From: Acidiphilium sp. CAG:727
GTDB taxonomy: Bacteria; Bacillota; Clostridia; Christensenellales; Borkfalkiaceae
NCBI GenBank assembly: GCA_000437515.1
Contig: FR898464.1
Coordinates: 4,050-21,643, forward strand
Direction: 5' to 3'
Length of the DNA: 17,594 nt
In this document: in pieces, positions 8,216 through 14,386 of the stretch
Position numbering within the stretch: position 1 is the first letter of the stretch
Layout of the letters: each line of letters starts with the position of its first letter
The notes under the pieces: generated by a model
Told to the model about the DNA's origin: nothing
Seen by the model: only the letters and a program-made list of their open reading frames with translations
The model's database searches: none
Position numbers and translations under genes: made by a program

Positions 8216-8590
8216 TTAATTTTTCTTTGATTTCGCCCTGAATATAAGCGCGATGAAATATCCGAATAAAATCGCTGCCGTAACGCCTGCCGAAGCCGCG
8301 CCGAGTCCGCCGGTAAACGCGCCGAAAAGACTGCTTTTTGCCCCTTTTATCGCCCCGTTTGCAAGCAGGTATCCGAAGCCGCTTATGGGTACGGTTGCGC
8401 CCGCCCCGCCGAAATCGACTAAATATTGATACAGCCCGACCGACTGCAACAACAGTCCCGACAACATGAAATATACCAGAATTTTACCGGAAGTAATTTT
8501 AGTGTAATTTATGAGCAATTGAGCAATCGCGCAAATCGTTCCGCCTACCGAAAAGGCTTTAAGATAAGCAAGTAATATTTCCGTAATCAT
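8216..8590 (-). CDS. spoVAE: Stage V sporulation protein AE (SpoVAEb type)
   Basis: A small integral membrane protein (124 residues) of the SpoVA complex, which moves Ca2+-dipicolinic acid into the forespore during sporulation and out during germination. It is almost wholly hydrophobic with about four helices and carries the family stretches FSVGGTICAIAQ (14-25), GLLLQSVGLYQ, and the glycine-rich region GGAGATVPISGFGYLLANG (61-79), ending in a short basic tail (RAKSKKN). The start is preceded by GAGG, which sits in the last codons of spoVAD; the intergenic gap is three bases. Together with spoVAC and spoVAD it forms the minimal three-gene spoVA operon seen in clostridia; spoVAA, AB, AEa and AF are not here. 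Confidence 0.95.
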   Translation of the reverse strand: MITEILLAYLKAFSVGGTICAIAQLLINYTKITSGKILVYFMLSGLLLQSVGLYQYLVDFGGAGATVPISGFGYLLANGAIKGAKSSLFGAFTGGLGAASAGVTAAILFGYFIALIFRAKSKKN

Positions 8591-8593
8591 ATT

Positions 8594-9595
8594 TTATACC
8601 TCGTTTTCTATCGCGACGGCGTGCGCGACCGACGGAATAGATTCCCCCTGTTGCGACGACGTTGTCGAAAGTAACGCTCCCGTTGCAACAAAAAGTATCC
8701 TGTTGATTTTTTTCTCGGTAAGTTTTTTATAAAAATAGGAATTGAACGTTACCGCGCTGCACCCCGCTCCGCTGCCTCCCTGATATTCCCGTTCGTCGAT
8801 ATTGTATATCAATTCGCCGCAGTCGACGTGGTTTTTATCGATGTTATAACCTTTTTCACGCATTAAGTGCTTCAAAATCCTGCTTCCGAGCGCACCCAAA
8901 TCGCCCGTTAAAATCACGTCGTAATAATCGGGATCTCTGCAAGTGTCTTCAAAATGCGTTATAAGCGTTCTTCTTGCGGCAGGAGCCATCGCAGCCCCCA
9001 TATTGTTCGCGTCTACGACTCCGTAATCGGTTACTTTCCCGAACGTGGCAAAAGTAATCTTTGGGAAATCGCCTTTTAAGGAAGATATTACCGCCCCGCC
9101 CGATCCCGTAACGGTCCACTGCGATTGCGGCGGGCGAATACATCCGAGTTCGAGAGGATACCTGTATTGTCTTTCCGCCGTAGAAAAATGACTTCCCGTA
9201 GCCGCCACCACGTTCTCGAAGTATCCCCCGTCTACGAACGTCGCGCCGATTGCAAAGGCTTCGCTCATGGTCGAACAGGCGTTATATACTCCGAGGAACG
9301 GAACGTCGAATTGTCTTGCCGAAAACGACGAAGATATAATCTGGTTTAATAAATCACCGGAAATAAGAAGTCCTATATCCGAAATTTTAAGCCCTGAATT
9401 TTTAATCGCGTGTTCGATTGCGTAAGTGAGCATTTTACATTCGGCTTTCTCGTAAGTTTTCTCTCCCAAAGTATCGTCGTTTACCTTTTTTTCGATATAT
9501 TTTCCGATATTGCCTTCGGCTTCTTTTGGGCCGGCTATCGTAGAGGTCGCTATTATCGACGGTTTATTATAAAAACGAATCGTAGAGCCGCTCAT
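8594..9595 (-). CDS. spoVAD: Stage V sporulation protein AD (dipicolinic-acid-binding thiolase-fold protein)
   Basis: SpoVAD is the peripheral subunit of the spore DPA channel complex and binds dipicolinic acid. The 333-residue product has the thiolase-like fold signatures: IAGPKEAEG (20-28), the NACSTM segment with C107 at the nucleophile position, TGSHFSTAERQYR (133-145) and VTGSGGAV (162-169). The open frame runs 114 codons further upstream, but that part is an arginine-rich shadow of spoVAC; the true start is the ATG at 9595, which overlaps the spoVAC stop as ATGA. SpoVAE follows after three bases. Identification is secure. Confidence 0.96.
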   Translation of the reverse strand: MSGSTIRFYNKPSIIATSTIAGPKEAEGNIGKYIEKKVNDDTLGEKTYEKAECKMLTYAIEHAIKNSGLKISDIGLLISGDLLNQIISSSFSARQFDVPFLGVYNACSTMSEAFAIGATFVDGGYFENVVAATGSHFSTAERQYRYPLELGCIRPPQSQWTVTGSGGAVISSLKGDFPKITFATFGKVTDYGVVDANNMGAAMAPAARRTLITHFEDTCRDPDYYDVILTGDLGALGSRILKHLMREKGYNIDKNHVDCGELIYNIDEREYQGGSGAGCSAVTFNSYFYKKLTEKKINRILFVATGALLSTTSSQQGESIPSVAHAVAIENEV

Positions 9596-10032
9596 GACAA
9601 TAACCCCGCAATATAGTAGACCAAACCGACGCCGACGCTTCCTATCACGCCAAAGACGATAATCGGACCTGCGACTACGAACATTTTTGCAGCAAGACCG
9701 TAAATATATCCTTCCGCTTTGAACTCCATCGCGGGGGAAACTACCGAATTGGCAAATCCCGTTATCGGAACGATCGAGCCTCCGCCTGCGTATTTGCCTA
9801 TACGGTCGTAAACGCCAAGACCTGTCAGAAGCGAGCCTAAAAATATCATTACTACGGAAGTAACTCCCGCGAGTTCGTCGCCGTAAAGACCAAGCCCGTA
9901 TTCGAGCATAAATCTTACGAACTGGCCTATAAGGCATATTACGCCGCCGACCCAGAACGCATGAAACAAACTTCTTTTTTCGTTTGTTTTAGGAGATACG
10001 GAGGCTACGTAATCGAGATATTTTTTCTTCAC
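9592..10032 (-). CDS. spoVAC: Stage V sporulation protein AC (membrane subunit of the DPA channel); start uncertain
   Basis: SpoVAC is a polytopic inner-membrane protein reported to act as a mechanosensitive channel for Ca-DPA release. Family motifs are AFWVGGVICLIGQF, GLGVYDRIGKYAGGGSIVPITGFANS and a last helix ending YYIAGLLS. Three starts are possible. GTG 10080 gives 162 residues, with a very basic, non-family N-terminus (KARRRKRK) and no Shine-Dalgarno. ACG 10045-10047 sits nine bases after a perfect AAGGAGG and gives 151 residues, close to the ~150 usual for the family. GTG 10032, one base after the TAA of an upstream small ORF, gives 146 residues. I list 10032 as the most conservative standard start; the Shine-Dalgarno position argues for the ACG. 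The stop overlaps the spoVAD ATG (ATGA). Confidence 0.9.
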   Translation of the reverse strand: MKKKYLDYVASVSPKTNEKRSLFHAFWVGGVICLIGQFVRFMLEYGLGLYGDELAGVTSVVMIFLGSLLTGLGVYDRIGKYAGGGSIVPITGFANSVVSPAMEFKAEGYIYGLAAKMFVVAGPIIVFGVIGSVGVGLVYYIAGLLS

Positions 10033-10033
10033 G

Positions 10034-10126
10034 TTATTCGATTCCGTCTTTCTTTTCCTCCTTCGCGCCTTTGACGACACAATTATCTCTGTCGCCTATA
10101 TTTTTCCATATTTCATAAGTTTTCAT
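10034..10126 (-). CDS. Candidate 30-residue small ORF between the sigma-G promoter and spoVAC
   Basis: On the minus strand an ATG at 10126 opens a 30-codon frame (begins MKTYEIWKNIGDRDN, ends in the charged tail EEKKDGIE) with its TAA one base before GTG 10032 of spoVAC. Codon choice (GTC, GGC, GCG, ATC) resembles its neighbours. The ATG is six bases after TATTAT, part of the sigma-G-like -10, so the ORF could start at the mRNA 5' end. It overlaps, in another frame, the longer annotation of spoVAC that begins at 10080. It may be a leader peptide coupling translation to spoVAC, a small spore protein, or chance. I recognise no homologue. Confidence 0.35.
   Translation of the reverse strand: MKTYEIWKNIGDRDNCVVKGAKEEKKDGIE
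10057..10063 (-). promoter_or_regulatory. Strong Shine-Dalgarno AAGGAGG ahead of spoVAC
   Basis: A perfect AAGGAGG inside the long form of spoVAC and inside the small ORF. Nine bases downstream is an in-frame ACG (10045-10047); the nearest GTG (10030-10032) is 24 bases away, too far for normal spacing. Confidence 0.5.
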
Positions 10127-10133
10127 CTAACGA

Positions 10134-10163
10134 TAATATGGGCGTTAACAGAATAAAAATTCA
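10134..10163 (-). promoter_or_regulatory. Sigma-G (forespore) promoter of the spoVA operon
   Basis: Minus-strand -35 TGAATT (10158-10163; consensus TGAATA), a 17-base spacer, and -10 CATATTA (10134-10140; consensus CATACTA). This is one mismatch at each box with ideal spacing. spoVA operons are sigma-G dependent in B. subtilis, so motif and context agree. The TGA of the -35 is the stop codon of the upstream dipeptidase gene. Transcription should begin near 10127. Confidence 0.75.
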
Positions 10164-10934
10164 GGTTTTATCGAGAAATTCCGATAAGTTATTATAAAAT
10201 ATATCTTCAACGGATTTTTCGCTGTATCCGAGTCGAAAGAGTTCGTCTTTCAGAACGGAAAGCGAGTCGTAATCTTCGGTTATGCGGCACGGCAAAAAAT
10301 CGCAACCGTAAAAATCCGTTCCGATGCATAAATTTTTAAGTGGAAATCTCTGACAATAATAATCGATCTGTCGGGCAAATTTTTCTATCGGTAATTTTTT
10401 TTCGTTCGTCGAAAAATATCCGCACAGCGTAACGCCTATAAGTCCGTTCTTTTCGACTATCAACCCGATTTGCCAGTCTTCGATATTGCGTTTGTGTCTG
10501 AATACTCCCGAAAAACAAGTGTGAGAGTCGACTACCCTGTCGGCGTTTTCGATTACGTCGATAAATCCTCTTTTCGACAAATGAGCGACGTCGATTGCGA
10601 TTTTTTCGGACGACAGTTTTTTAACGAGATTTATGCCTTCGTTTTTTAGTCCGTATAAATAATCGCAACCGTAGCCGAACCTGTTTTCTCCGTTCCAGGT
10701 AAGCCCGACGTAAACGGGTGAAAATTTTATAAGAGTATTGAAATCCAGGTCGTCGTAACCGACGTCTTCAAACGCAAGGTATCTGCTTTTTGAATAATTT
10801 GCTATTTTGCAAATTTCAGAAAAGGTTCGTTTACCTCGAAAAAGCGCCGTTACCGTTTTACGATCTTCACCGTAAGGGGTAACGACGCCGTCGCCGCAAG
10901 TCAGTATATCGTTATGAAAATCAGCAATATTCAT
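10161..10934 (-). CDS. Short peptidase M19 (membrane dipeptidase family) protein
   Basis: A 257-residue zinc dipeptidase-fold protein. Probable metal ligands in family order are H7 and D9 (DFHND), E56 (AFEDVG), H118 (DVAHLS), H138 (DSHTC) and D207 (GTDFYG); the substrate-side LTWNGEN (79-84) is intact. Typical M19 proteins have 300-370 residues, so several loops are missing. No signal peptide is visible, so it is probably cytosolic despite the family name. It could cleave dipeptides such as L-Ala-D-Glu or act in peptidoglycan recycling, but the substrate cannot be read from sequence. A TAA precedes the ATG by one codon, no Shine-Dalgarno is present, and a TATACT hexamer ends five bases before the ATG, suggesting a leaderless transcript. 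Confidence 0.85.
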   Translation of the reverse strand: MNIADFHNDILTCGDGVVTPYGEDRKTVTALFRGKRTFSEICKIANYSKSRYLAFEDVGYDDLDFNTLIKFSPVYVGLTWNGENRFGYGCDYLYGLKNEGINLVKKLSSEKIAIDVAHLSKRGFIDVIENADRVVDSHTCFSGVFRHKRNIEDWQIGLIVEKNGLIGVTLCGYFSTNEKKLPIEKFARQIDYYCQRFPLKNLCIGTDFYGCDFLPCRITEDYDSLSVLKDELFRLGYSEKSVEDIFYNNLSEFLDKT

Positions 10935-10939
10935 AACTT

Positions 10940-10969
10940 AGTATATGTTTTAATTCGATAACCGGTTAA
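10940..10969 (-). promoter_or_regulatory. Candidate promoter abutting the dipeptidase start codon
   Basis: Minus-strand -10 TATACT (10940-10945, five of six) ends five bases before the ATG. A TTAACC -35-like hexamer (10964-10969, four of six) lies 18 bases upstream and overlaps the stop codon of the coiled-coil gene. Confidence 0.4.
10959..10968. promoter_or_regulatory. Perfect palindrome TAACCGGTTA, possible operator
   Basis: A ten-base perfect palindrome in the 31-base gap before the dipeptidase gene, overlapping the candidate -35. It has no loop and so is not a terminator. A repressor site is possible, but a palindrome of this length can occur by chance. Confidence 0.2.
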
Positions 10970-11670
10970 TTTTTAAGTCCAGAATCGCAGGTTTTATCCG
11001 TGGTATTTTCATCGGGGTCTTCGTCGGTCAGTTCTTTGGGAAACAATTCGATTTTAATTTTGAGAGTGTTTTCGTCGAACGGAAATTCGGTTTTGTCGCA
11101 GATAATACCGAATTTTGCGTTTATTTCGGATAATTCTTCGTTAAAACTCGTAATCCCGTCCGTTATAACGTCGTCTATCCTGTCTAAAAATTCGTCTCTG
11201 ATTTTCGCAAAACCGTTTTCGGAAGAAGAATAAACCGCTTTAAGCGTGGAAATATCCTCTTTTAATTTGTCGGAAAGAGGCTTCAAGCGATTTTTTATCG
11301 TAACGTTAAGTGTCGAAACTCTGTCCATCGTGCGGGATAATTTCTTTTCGATTTCGGATTTAGAATCGTCGTCTGAAGCAGATAACTCCTTTCTTAACGT
11401 AACGAGTTTTGCCTGCGCTTCGGAATATTCCGCGCTCATATAAAATTCTTTTTTGCGCCTGTCGATTTCTTTTTTTAAGTCTTCGATTTCTTCTAAAAGT
11501 CCGGTTGCGCAATCGTTGAATGCGGCGGATAGTTGCCCGTACGATTGCCGCTTGATTTCGTCGATATTCCGTAATATTTCTTCGGAATACTTTTCTTTCA
11601 ATTCTTTGACTATTTCTTCGTAACTTTCGTTTACGTTGTCGACAATTATCGGTTTTTCTTCGTTATACAT
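10966..11670 (-). CDS. Uncharacterised coiled-coil protein
   Basis: I do not recognise this 234-residue protein. It has no signal peptide or membrane helix and is highly charged. Long heptad-like Glu/Lys-rich helices run from about residue 15 to 110 and 112 to 195 (for example GLLEEIEDLKKEIDRRKKEF), then a short mixed segment and an acidic, Asp/Glu/Thr-rich tail (TDEDPDENTTDKT). Its ATG lies within the last eight bases of the rluB-type gene (ATGTATAA), so the two are translationally coupled; there is no separate strong Shine-Dalgarno. The dipeptidase gene starts 31 bases after its stop. A structural or scaffold role is plausible from composition only. Confidence 0.75.
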   Translation of the reverse strand: MYNEEKPIIVDNVNESYEEIVKELKEKYSEEILRNIDEIKRQSYGQLSAAFNDCATGLLEEIEDLKKEIDRRKKEFYMSAEYSEAQAKLVTLRKELSASDDDSKSEIEKKLSRTMDRVSTLNVTIKNRLKPLSDKLKEDISTLKAVYSSSENGFAKIRDEFLDRIDDVITDGITSFNEELSEINAKFGIICDKTEFPFDENTLKIKIELFPKELTDEDPDENTTDKTCDSGLKN

Positions 11671-12367
11671 TTTTCAGATACTCGACTTCTTCGGCGGTAA
11701 GTTTGCGAACCTCACCCCTGTTAAGACCGCGAAGCGGCAAATCCCCTATTTTTATTCTCTTTAAGAAATCCACGTTTTTGCCGACGCTTTCGAACATCTT
11801 TCTGATTTCGCGGTTTCTGCCTTCCGAAATGGTAACGTGTAATTTAGTGTAATCTTTACAACTCTCTATAACTTTAACCGAGCATTTTTTTGTCATTTTG
11901 CCGTCTATAACAACGCCGTTTCTTATCTTTTCGACTGCTTTTTCGGGAGTTTCGCCTTCAGTTTTAACGAGATAAGTCTTCGGAATTTCATTGCTTGGAT
12001 GCGTAAGACGGTTTGCGAGATCTCCGTCGTTTGTAAAAATCAACATTCCTTCGGAATCGTAGTCGAGCCTTCCGACGGGAAAAAGTCTTGCCGTGTTTTT
12101 AGGAAGTAAATCCATAACGGTTTTTCTTCCCTTTTCGTCTTTTACGGTACATACGTAGCCCTTCGGTTTATTCATGACGTAATATTCGAATTTTTTTGCA
12201 AGCGATACTTTTTTGCCGTCAACCGAAACGCTGTCGGAATATTCGTTTACTTCGACTCCGGGTTTAATTACTTTCCCGTTTACTTTTACTCTGCCTTCGG
12301 ATATTATTTCGTCGCACGCCCTGCGGCTGGCGACTCCGCATTCAGCCAAATATTTATTTATTCTCAT
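11663..12367 (-). CDS. rluB: RluB/RsuA-family 23S/16S rRNA pseudouridine synthase
   Basis: It isomerises a specific uridine in rRNA to pseudouridine. The 234-residue protein has an N-terminal S4 RNA-binding domain (RINKYLAECGVASRRACDEII, residues 2-22, split by the usual VKVNGKVI) and an RsuA-type catalytic domain with the motif GRLDYDSEGML, in which D102 is the expected catalytic aspartate, followed by TNDGDLANRLTHPSNEIPKTY. An AGGA Shine-Dalgarno (12377-12380) stands nine bases before the ATG. The gene follows the carboxypeptidase gene by 18 bases; in B. subtilis the homologue ypuL also lies in the dacB region. The family is certain; RluB versus RsuA specificity is inferred. Confidence 0.92.
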   Translation of the reverse strand: MRINKYLAECGVASRRACDEIISEGRVKVNGKVIKPGVEVNEYSDSVSVDGKKVSLAKKFEYYVMNKPKGYVCTVKDEKGRKTVMDLLPKNTARLFPVGRLDYDSEGMLIFTNDGDLANRLTHPSNEIPKTYLVKTEGETPEKAVEKIRNGVVIDGKMTKKCSVKVIESCKDYTKLHVTISEGRNREIRKMFESVGKNVDFLKRIKIGDLPLRGLNRGEVRKLTAEEVEYLKNV

Positions 12368-12385
12368 TAGTATGCGTCCTGTATG

Positions 12386-13444
12386 TTACTTCGTATTCAG
12401 TGTATAGATATTTTCCGAAAAAATCAACTGTTTTGAGCAATAAATTCTAATTTCGCCAACGCTTTCGCCTATTTTGAAGTTTAACGGCAAAATTTCGGGT
12501 AAATTCAACTCGACGTTTATATCGTCTTTTTCGCTTATCGGATACGAAAAACCTCTTTTTACATACAGATCGTAAGCGAATTTTCTGTCCGGAGTAAAAG
12601 CAACGTAATCAAATCTCGTTTCGTCGAATAATCTGATGAATTTATATTCCGAAAATGCGTTTTTAAGCAATTCTTCACTTCTTTCGAACATTTGCGGACT
12701 ATTAAGTACGACCGAAATCACTTTCATCCCGTTTATAGTAGCGCTCCCGACGAAACATTTTCCCGCCTGTTTGGTATAACCCGTTTTAACTCCGTTTGCT
12801 CCATCGAAAAAATTTAGTAATTTGTTCTTGTTTTTCCATATTCTTTTTTCGCCGCTTTCAATTTCGGTCGCAACGTAAGTTTTCGTAGATACTATTGCAG
12901 AAAATAAATCGTTCTGTAAAGCGTGACGAGTTATTTTGCATAAGTCTTCTGCGGTAGTATAATGGTTTTCGCGCGGTAAACCGTGCGGATTTTCGAAATT
13001 ACTGTCATTTGCCCCGCATTTTTTCGCGGTATCGTTCATTAATTTACAAAAATCTGCGATATTACCGCAACAATACGCGGCGAGCGTTTCCGCGCAATCG
13101 TTTCCCGACCTTAACATTAAACCGTATAAAAGATCTTTGACGGTAAATTTATCGCCTTCTTTAAGGTATACGCTGCTTCCTTCGACGTTCACGGTTTCGG
13201 TAGTTACTTGTACTACGGAATTCACGTCGCAATTTTCGATAACGGTTATTGCGGTTACTATTTTAGTCGTACTTGCCATAGGCAATTTTTCTTTTTCGTT
13301 ATGAGAATATAAAAGCCTTCCGCTTGAAACCTCCATAACCGCTTCGGCCGACGATTGCGAATATTCCGCAACAGCGAACGTATTATGACTGCTTAGAATT
13401 ACACATATCGTAAAAAGTAGTAATATTATTGATAATTTCTTCAT
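12386..13444 (-). CDS. D-alanyl-D-alanine carboxypeptidase, sporulation-type low-molecular-weight PBP (DacB/DacF-like)
   Basis: A penicillin-binding protein that trims the terminal D-Ala from peptidoglycan stem peptides; in spore formers this controls cortex cross-linking. It has a signal peptide (MKKLSIILLLFTICVI..., cleavage around residues 24-28) and the three S11 motifs in order: STTK (58-61), SGN (113-115) and KTG (220-222). The C-terminal ~80 residues form the usual beta-rich domain (VAFTPDRKFAYDLYVKRG...). The total of 352 residues is slightly short and no C-terminal amphipathic anchor is obvious. The ATG overlaps the ytfJ stop (ATGA). Linkage to ytfI-ytfJ and rluB, rather than spoIIA, makes a DacB-like cortex role more likely than classical dacF. 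Confidence 0.9.
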   Translation of the reverse strand: MKKLSIILLLFTICVILSSHNTFAVAEYSQSSAEAVMEVSSGRLLYSHNEKEKLPMASTTKIVTAITVIENCDVNSVVQVTTETVNVEGSSVYLKEGDKFTVKDLLYGLMLRSGNDCAETLAAYCCGNIADFCKLMNDTAKKCGANDSNFENPHGLPRENHYTTAEDLCKITRHALQNDLFSAIVSTKTYVATEIESGEKRIWKNKNKLLNFFDGANGVKTGYTKQAGKCFVGSATINGMKVISVVLNSPQMFERSEELLKNAFSEYKFIRLFDETRFDYVAFTPDRKFAYDLYVKRGFSYPISEKDDINVELNLPEILPLNFKIGESVGEIRIYCSKQLIFSENIYTLNTK

Positions 13445-13815
13445 TTTTTAATTTTTTCTATAAACTCTTCAACCGTATCGAAAAGCCGGGTATAAACGTC
13501 TTTATCGGTTGAAATCAGTTTTACCCCCGTATCGCTGCTTGCTAAAAAACCTATCGGTTTCATTGATATGACGGCGCCGCTGCCTCCCGCAAACTGACTG
13601 TCACGACACGTGTTAAGCCGTTTAATTTCGCCGTATTCTCCTCCGCCCGTCATAAGTCCCATCGAAACCTTACATACCGGTATAACCGTACTTCCGTCGG
13701 TCATTATCATTGGTTTTCCGACTACTGCGTTCACGTCGATTACGTTGCTCAGATCGTTTATCGATGCTAACGTAAGATCTTTTATCTTGTTATTCTTTTT
13801 GATTTTTTTAGGCAT
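13441..13815 (-). CDS. ytfJ: Spore protein YtfJ/GerW family
   Basis: A 124-residue protein of the YtfJ/GerW family, found in spore formers; in B. subtilis GerW is needed for normal L-alanine-triggered germination. It carries the family core VGKPMIMTDGSTVIPVCKVS (37-56), then the glycine-rich MGLMTGGGEYG, GGSGAVISMKPIGFL and a short C-terminal helix. The N-terminus is lysine-rich; there is no signal peptide. The start is supported by GGAGG eight bases before the ATG, inside the end of ytfI, which overlaps it by eight bases. The ytfI-ytfJ pairing is conserved in B. subtilis and clostridia, which reinforces both names. Confidence 0.93.
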   Translation of the reverse strand: MPKKIKKNNKIKDLTLASINDLSNVIDVNAVVGKPMIMTDGSTVIPVCKVSMGLMTGGGEYGEIKRLNTCRDSQFAGGSGAVISMKPIGFLASSDTGVKLISTDKDVYTRLFDTVEEFIEKIKK

Positions 13816-14386
13816 TCGTCTTTCCTCCGAATAATTTATAGATGAAGGCTTCGATCAGGGCAAATAAATTAAAAACGACTATAATTTCATTTAACGCGCC
13901 GTCAAAGCCGTTTTCGCCCGTAAACGTTACGTCTAATCCGAAATCGGTATACCTGCCCTCTTCTTTCATTACCGCATACGCCGCTGCGCTTGCGCAGCGA
14001 ATTCCGTTGGTCAGGCAATACAGCCAGAATGAAGCGGAATCTTTGAGAAAAATATTTCCTTTTACTTTAGTAAAATTTAGCCTGAAAAGCATATCGGTAG
14101 CGTTTTTATTCGGCTTAAACGCCTTATAATCTACTGCGTATGCTTTTTTATCGCTAAAATGAACAATAACGGCTTTTTTAGTAAACCCCACATAACCGGA
14201 ATTGATTCTGAGATTAGCCGGTACGAACAGAGTGTAAAAAATTTTTTTCTTCTCGAAATCGGCGAAAATCTTTATTCTGACGGTCACGGGTAAAAAAAGA
14301 GCAGATACCGCCATGAAAATTACAACGTATAACGTCATAAGCAAAGTATCTGCACTTAATATTAAATTATTCAATTTCAAAATCAA
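13808..14386 (-). CDS. ytfI: DUF2953 membrane protein YtfI
   Basis: A DUF2953 protein, the usual partner of YtfJ in spore formers; its function is unknown. It has one N-terminal membrane helix (about residues 14-36, MTLYVVIFMAVSALFLPV), a long beta-rich soluble part, and a family-like ending (LDVTFTGENGFDGALNEII then a hydrophobic helix). The 192-residue form starts at a TTG that overlaps the ppiB stop (TTGA), with no good Shine-Dalgarno. An in-frame ATG at 14338 would give 176 residues, still keep the whole helix, and is equally possible. It overlaps ytfJ by eight bases. A near-perfect 18-base hairpin lies inside the gene (13982-13999). Confidence 0.82.
   Translation of the reverse strand: MILKLNNLILSADTLLMTLYVVIFMAVSALFLPVTVRIKIFADFEKKKIFYTLFVPANLRINSGYVGFTKKAVIVHFSDKKAYAVDYKAFKPNKNATDMLFRLNFTKVKGNIFLKDSASFWLYCLTNGIRCASAAAYAVMKEEGRYTDFGLDVTFTGENGFDGALNEIIVVFNLFALIEAFIYKLFGGKTNA
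13982..13999. repeat. Perfect inverted repeat inside ytfI
   Basis: CGCTGCGC, two bases, GCGCAGCG: an eight-base GC-only-rich stem in an otherwise AT-richer gene. It encodes part of an Arg-Cys-Ala-Ser-Ala-Ala stretch on the minus strand. No T-tract follows, so it is not a terminator. Confidence 0.6.

Noticed and set aside
9596..9937. Upstream extension of the spoVAD reading frame (114 codons)
   Set aside because: Arginine-rich, no homology to SpoVAD, lies over spoVAC in another frame; the ATGA overlap at 9592-9595 gives the natural start.
12368..12399. Sigma-G-like boxes (TGAATA ... CATACTA) directly before rluB
   Set aside because: Spacer is 19 bases, and the transcript would start inside the coding region after the ATG; the gene has its own AGGA ribosome site. 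Probably chance.
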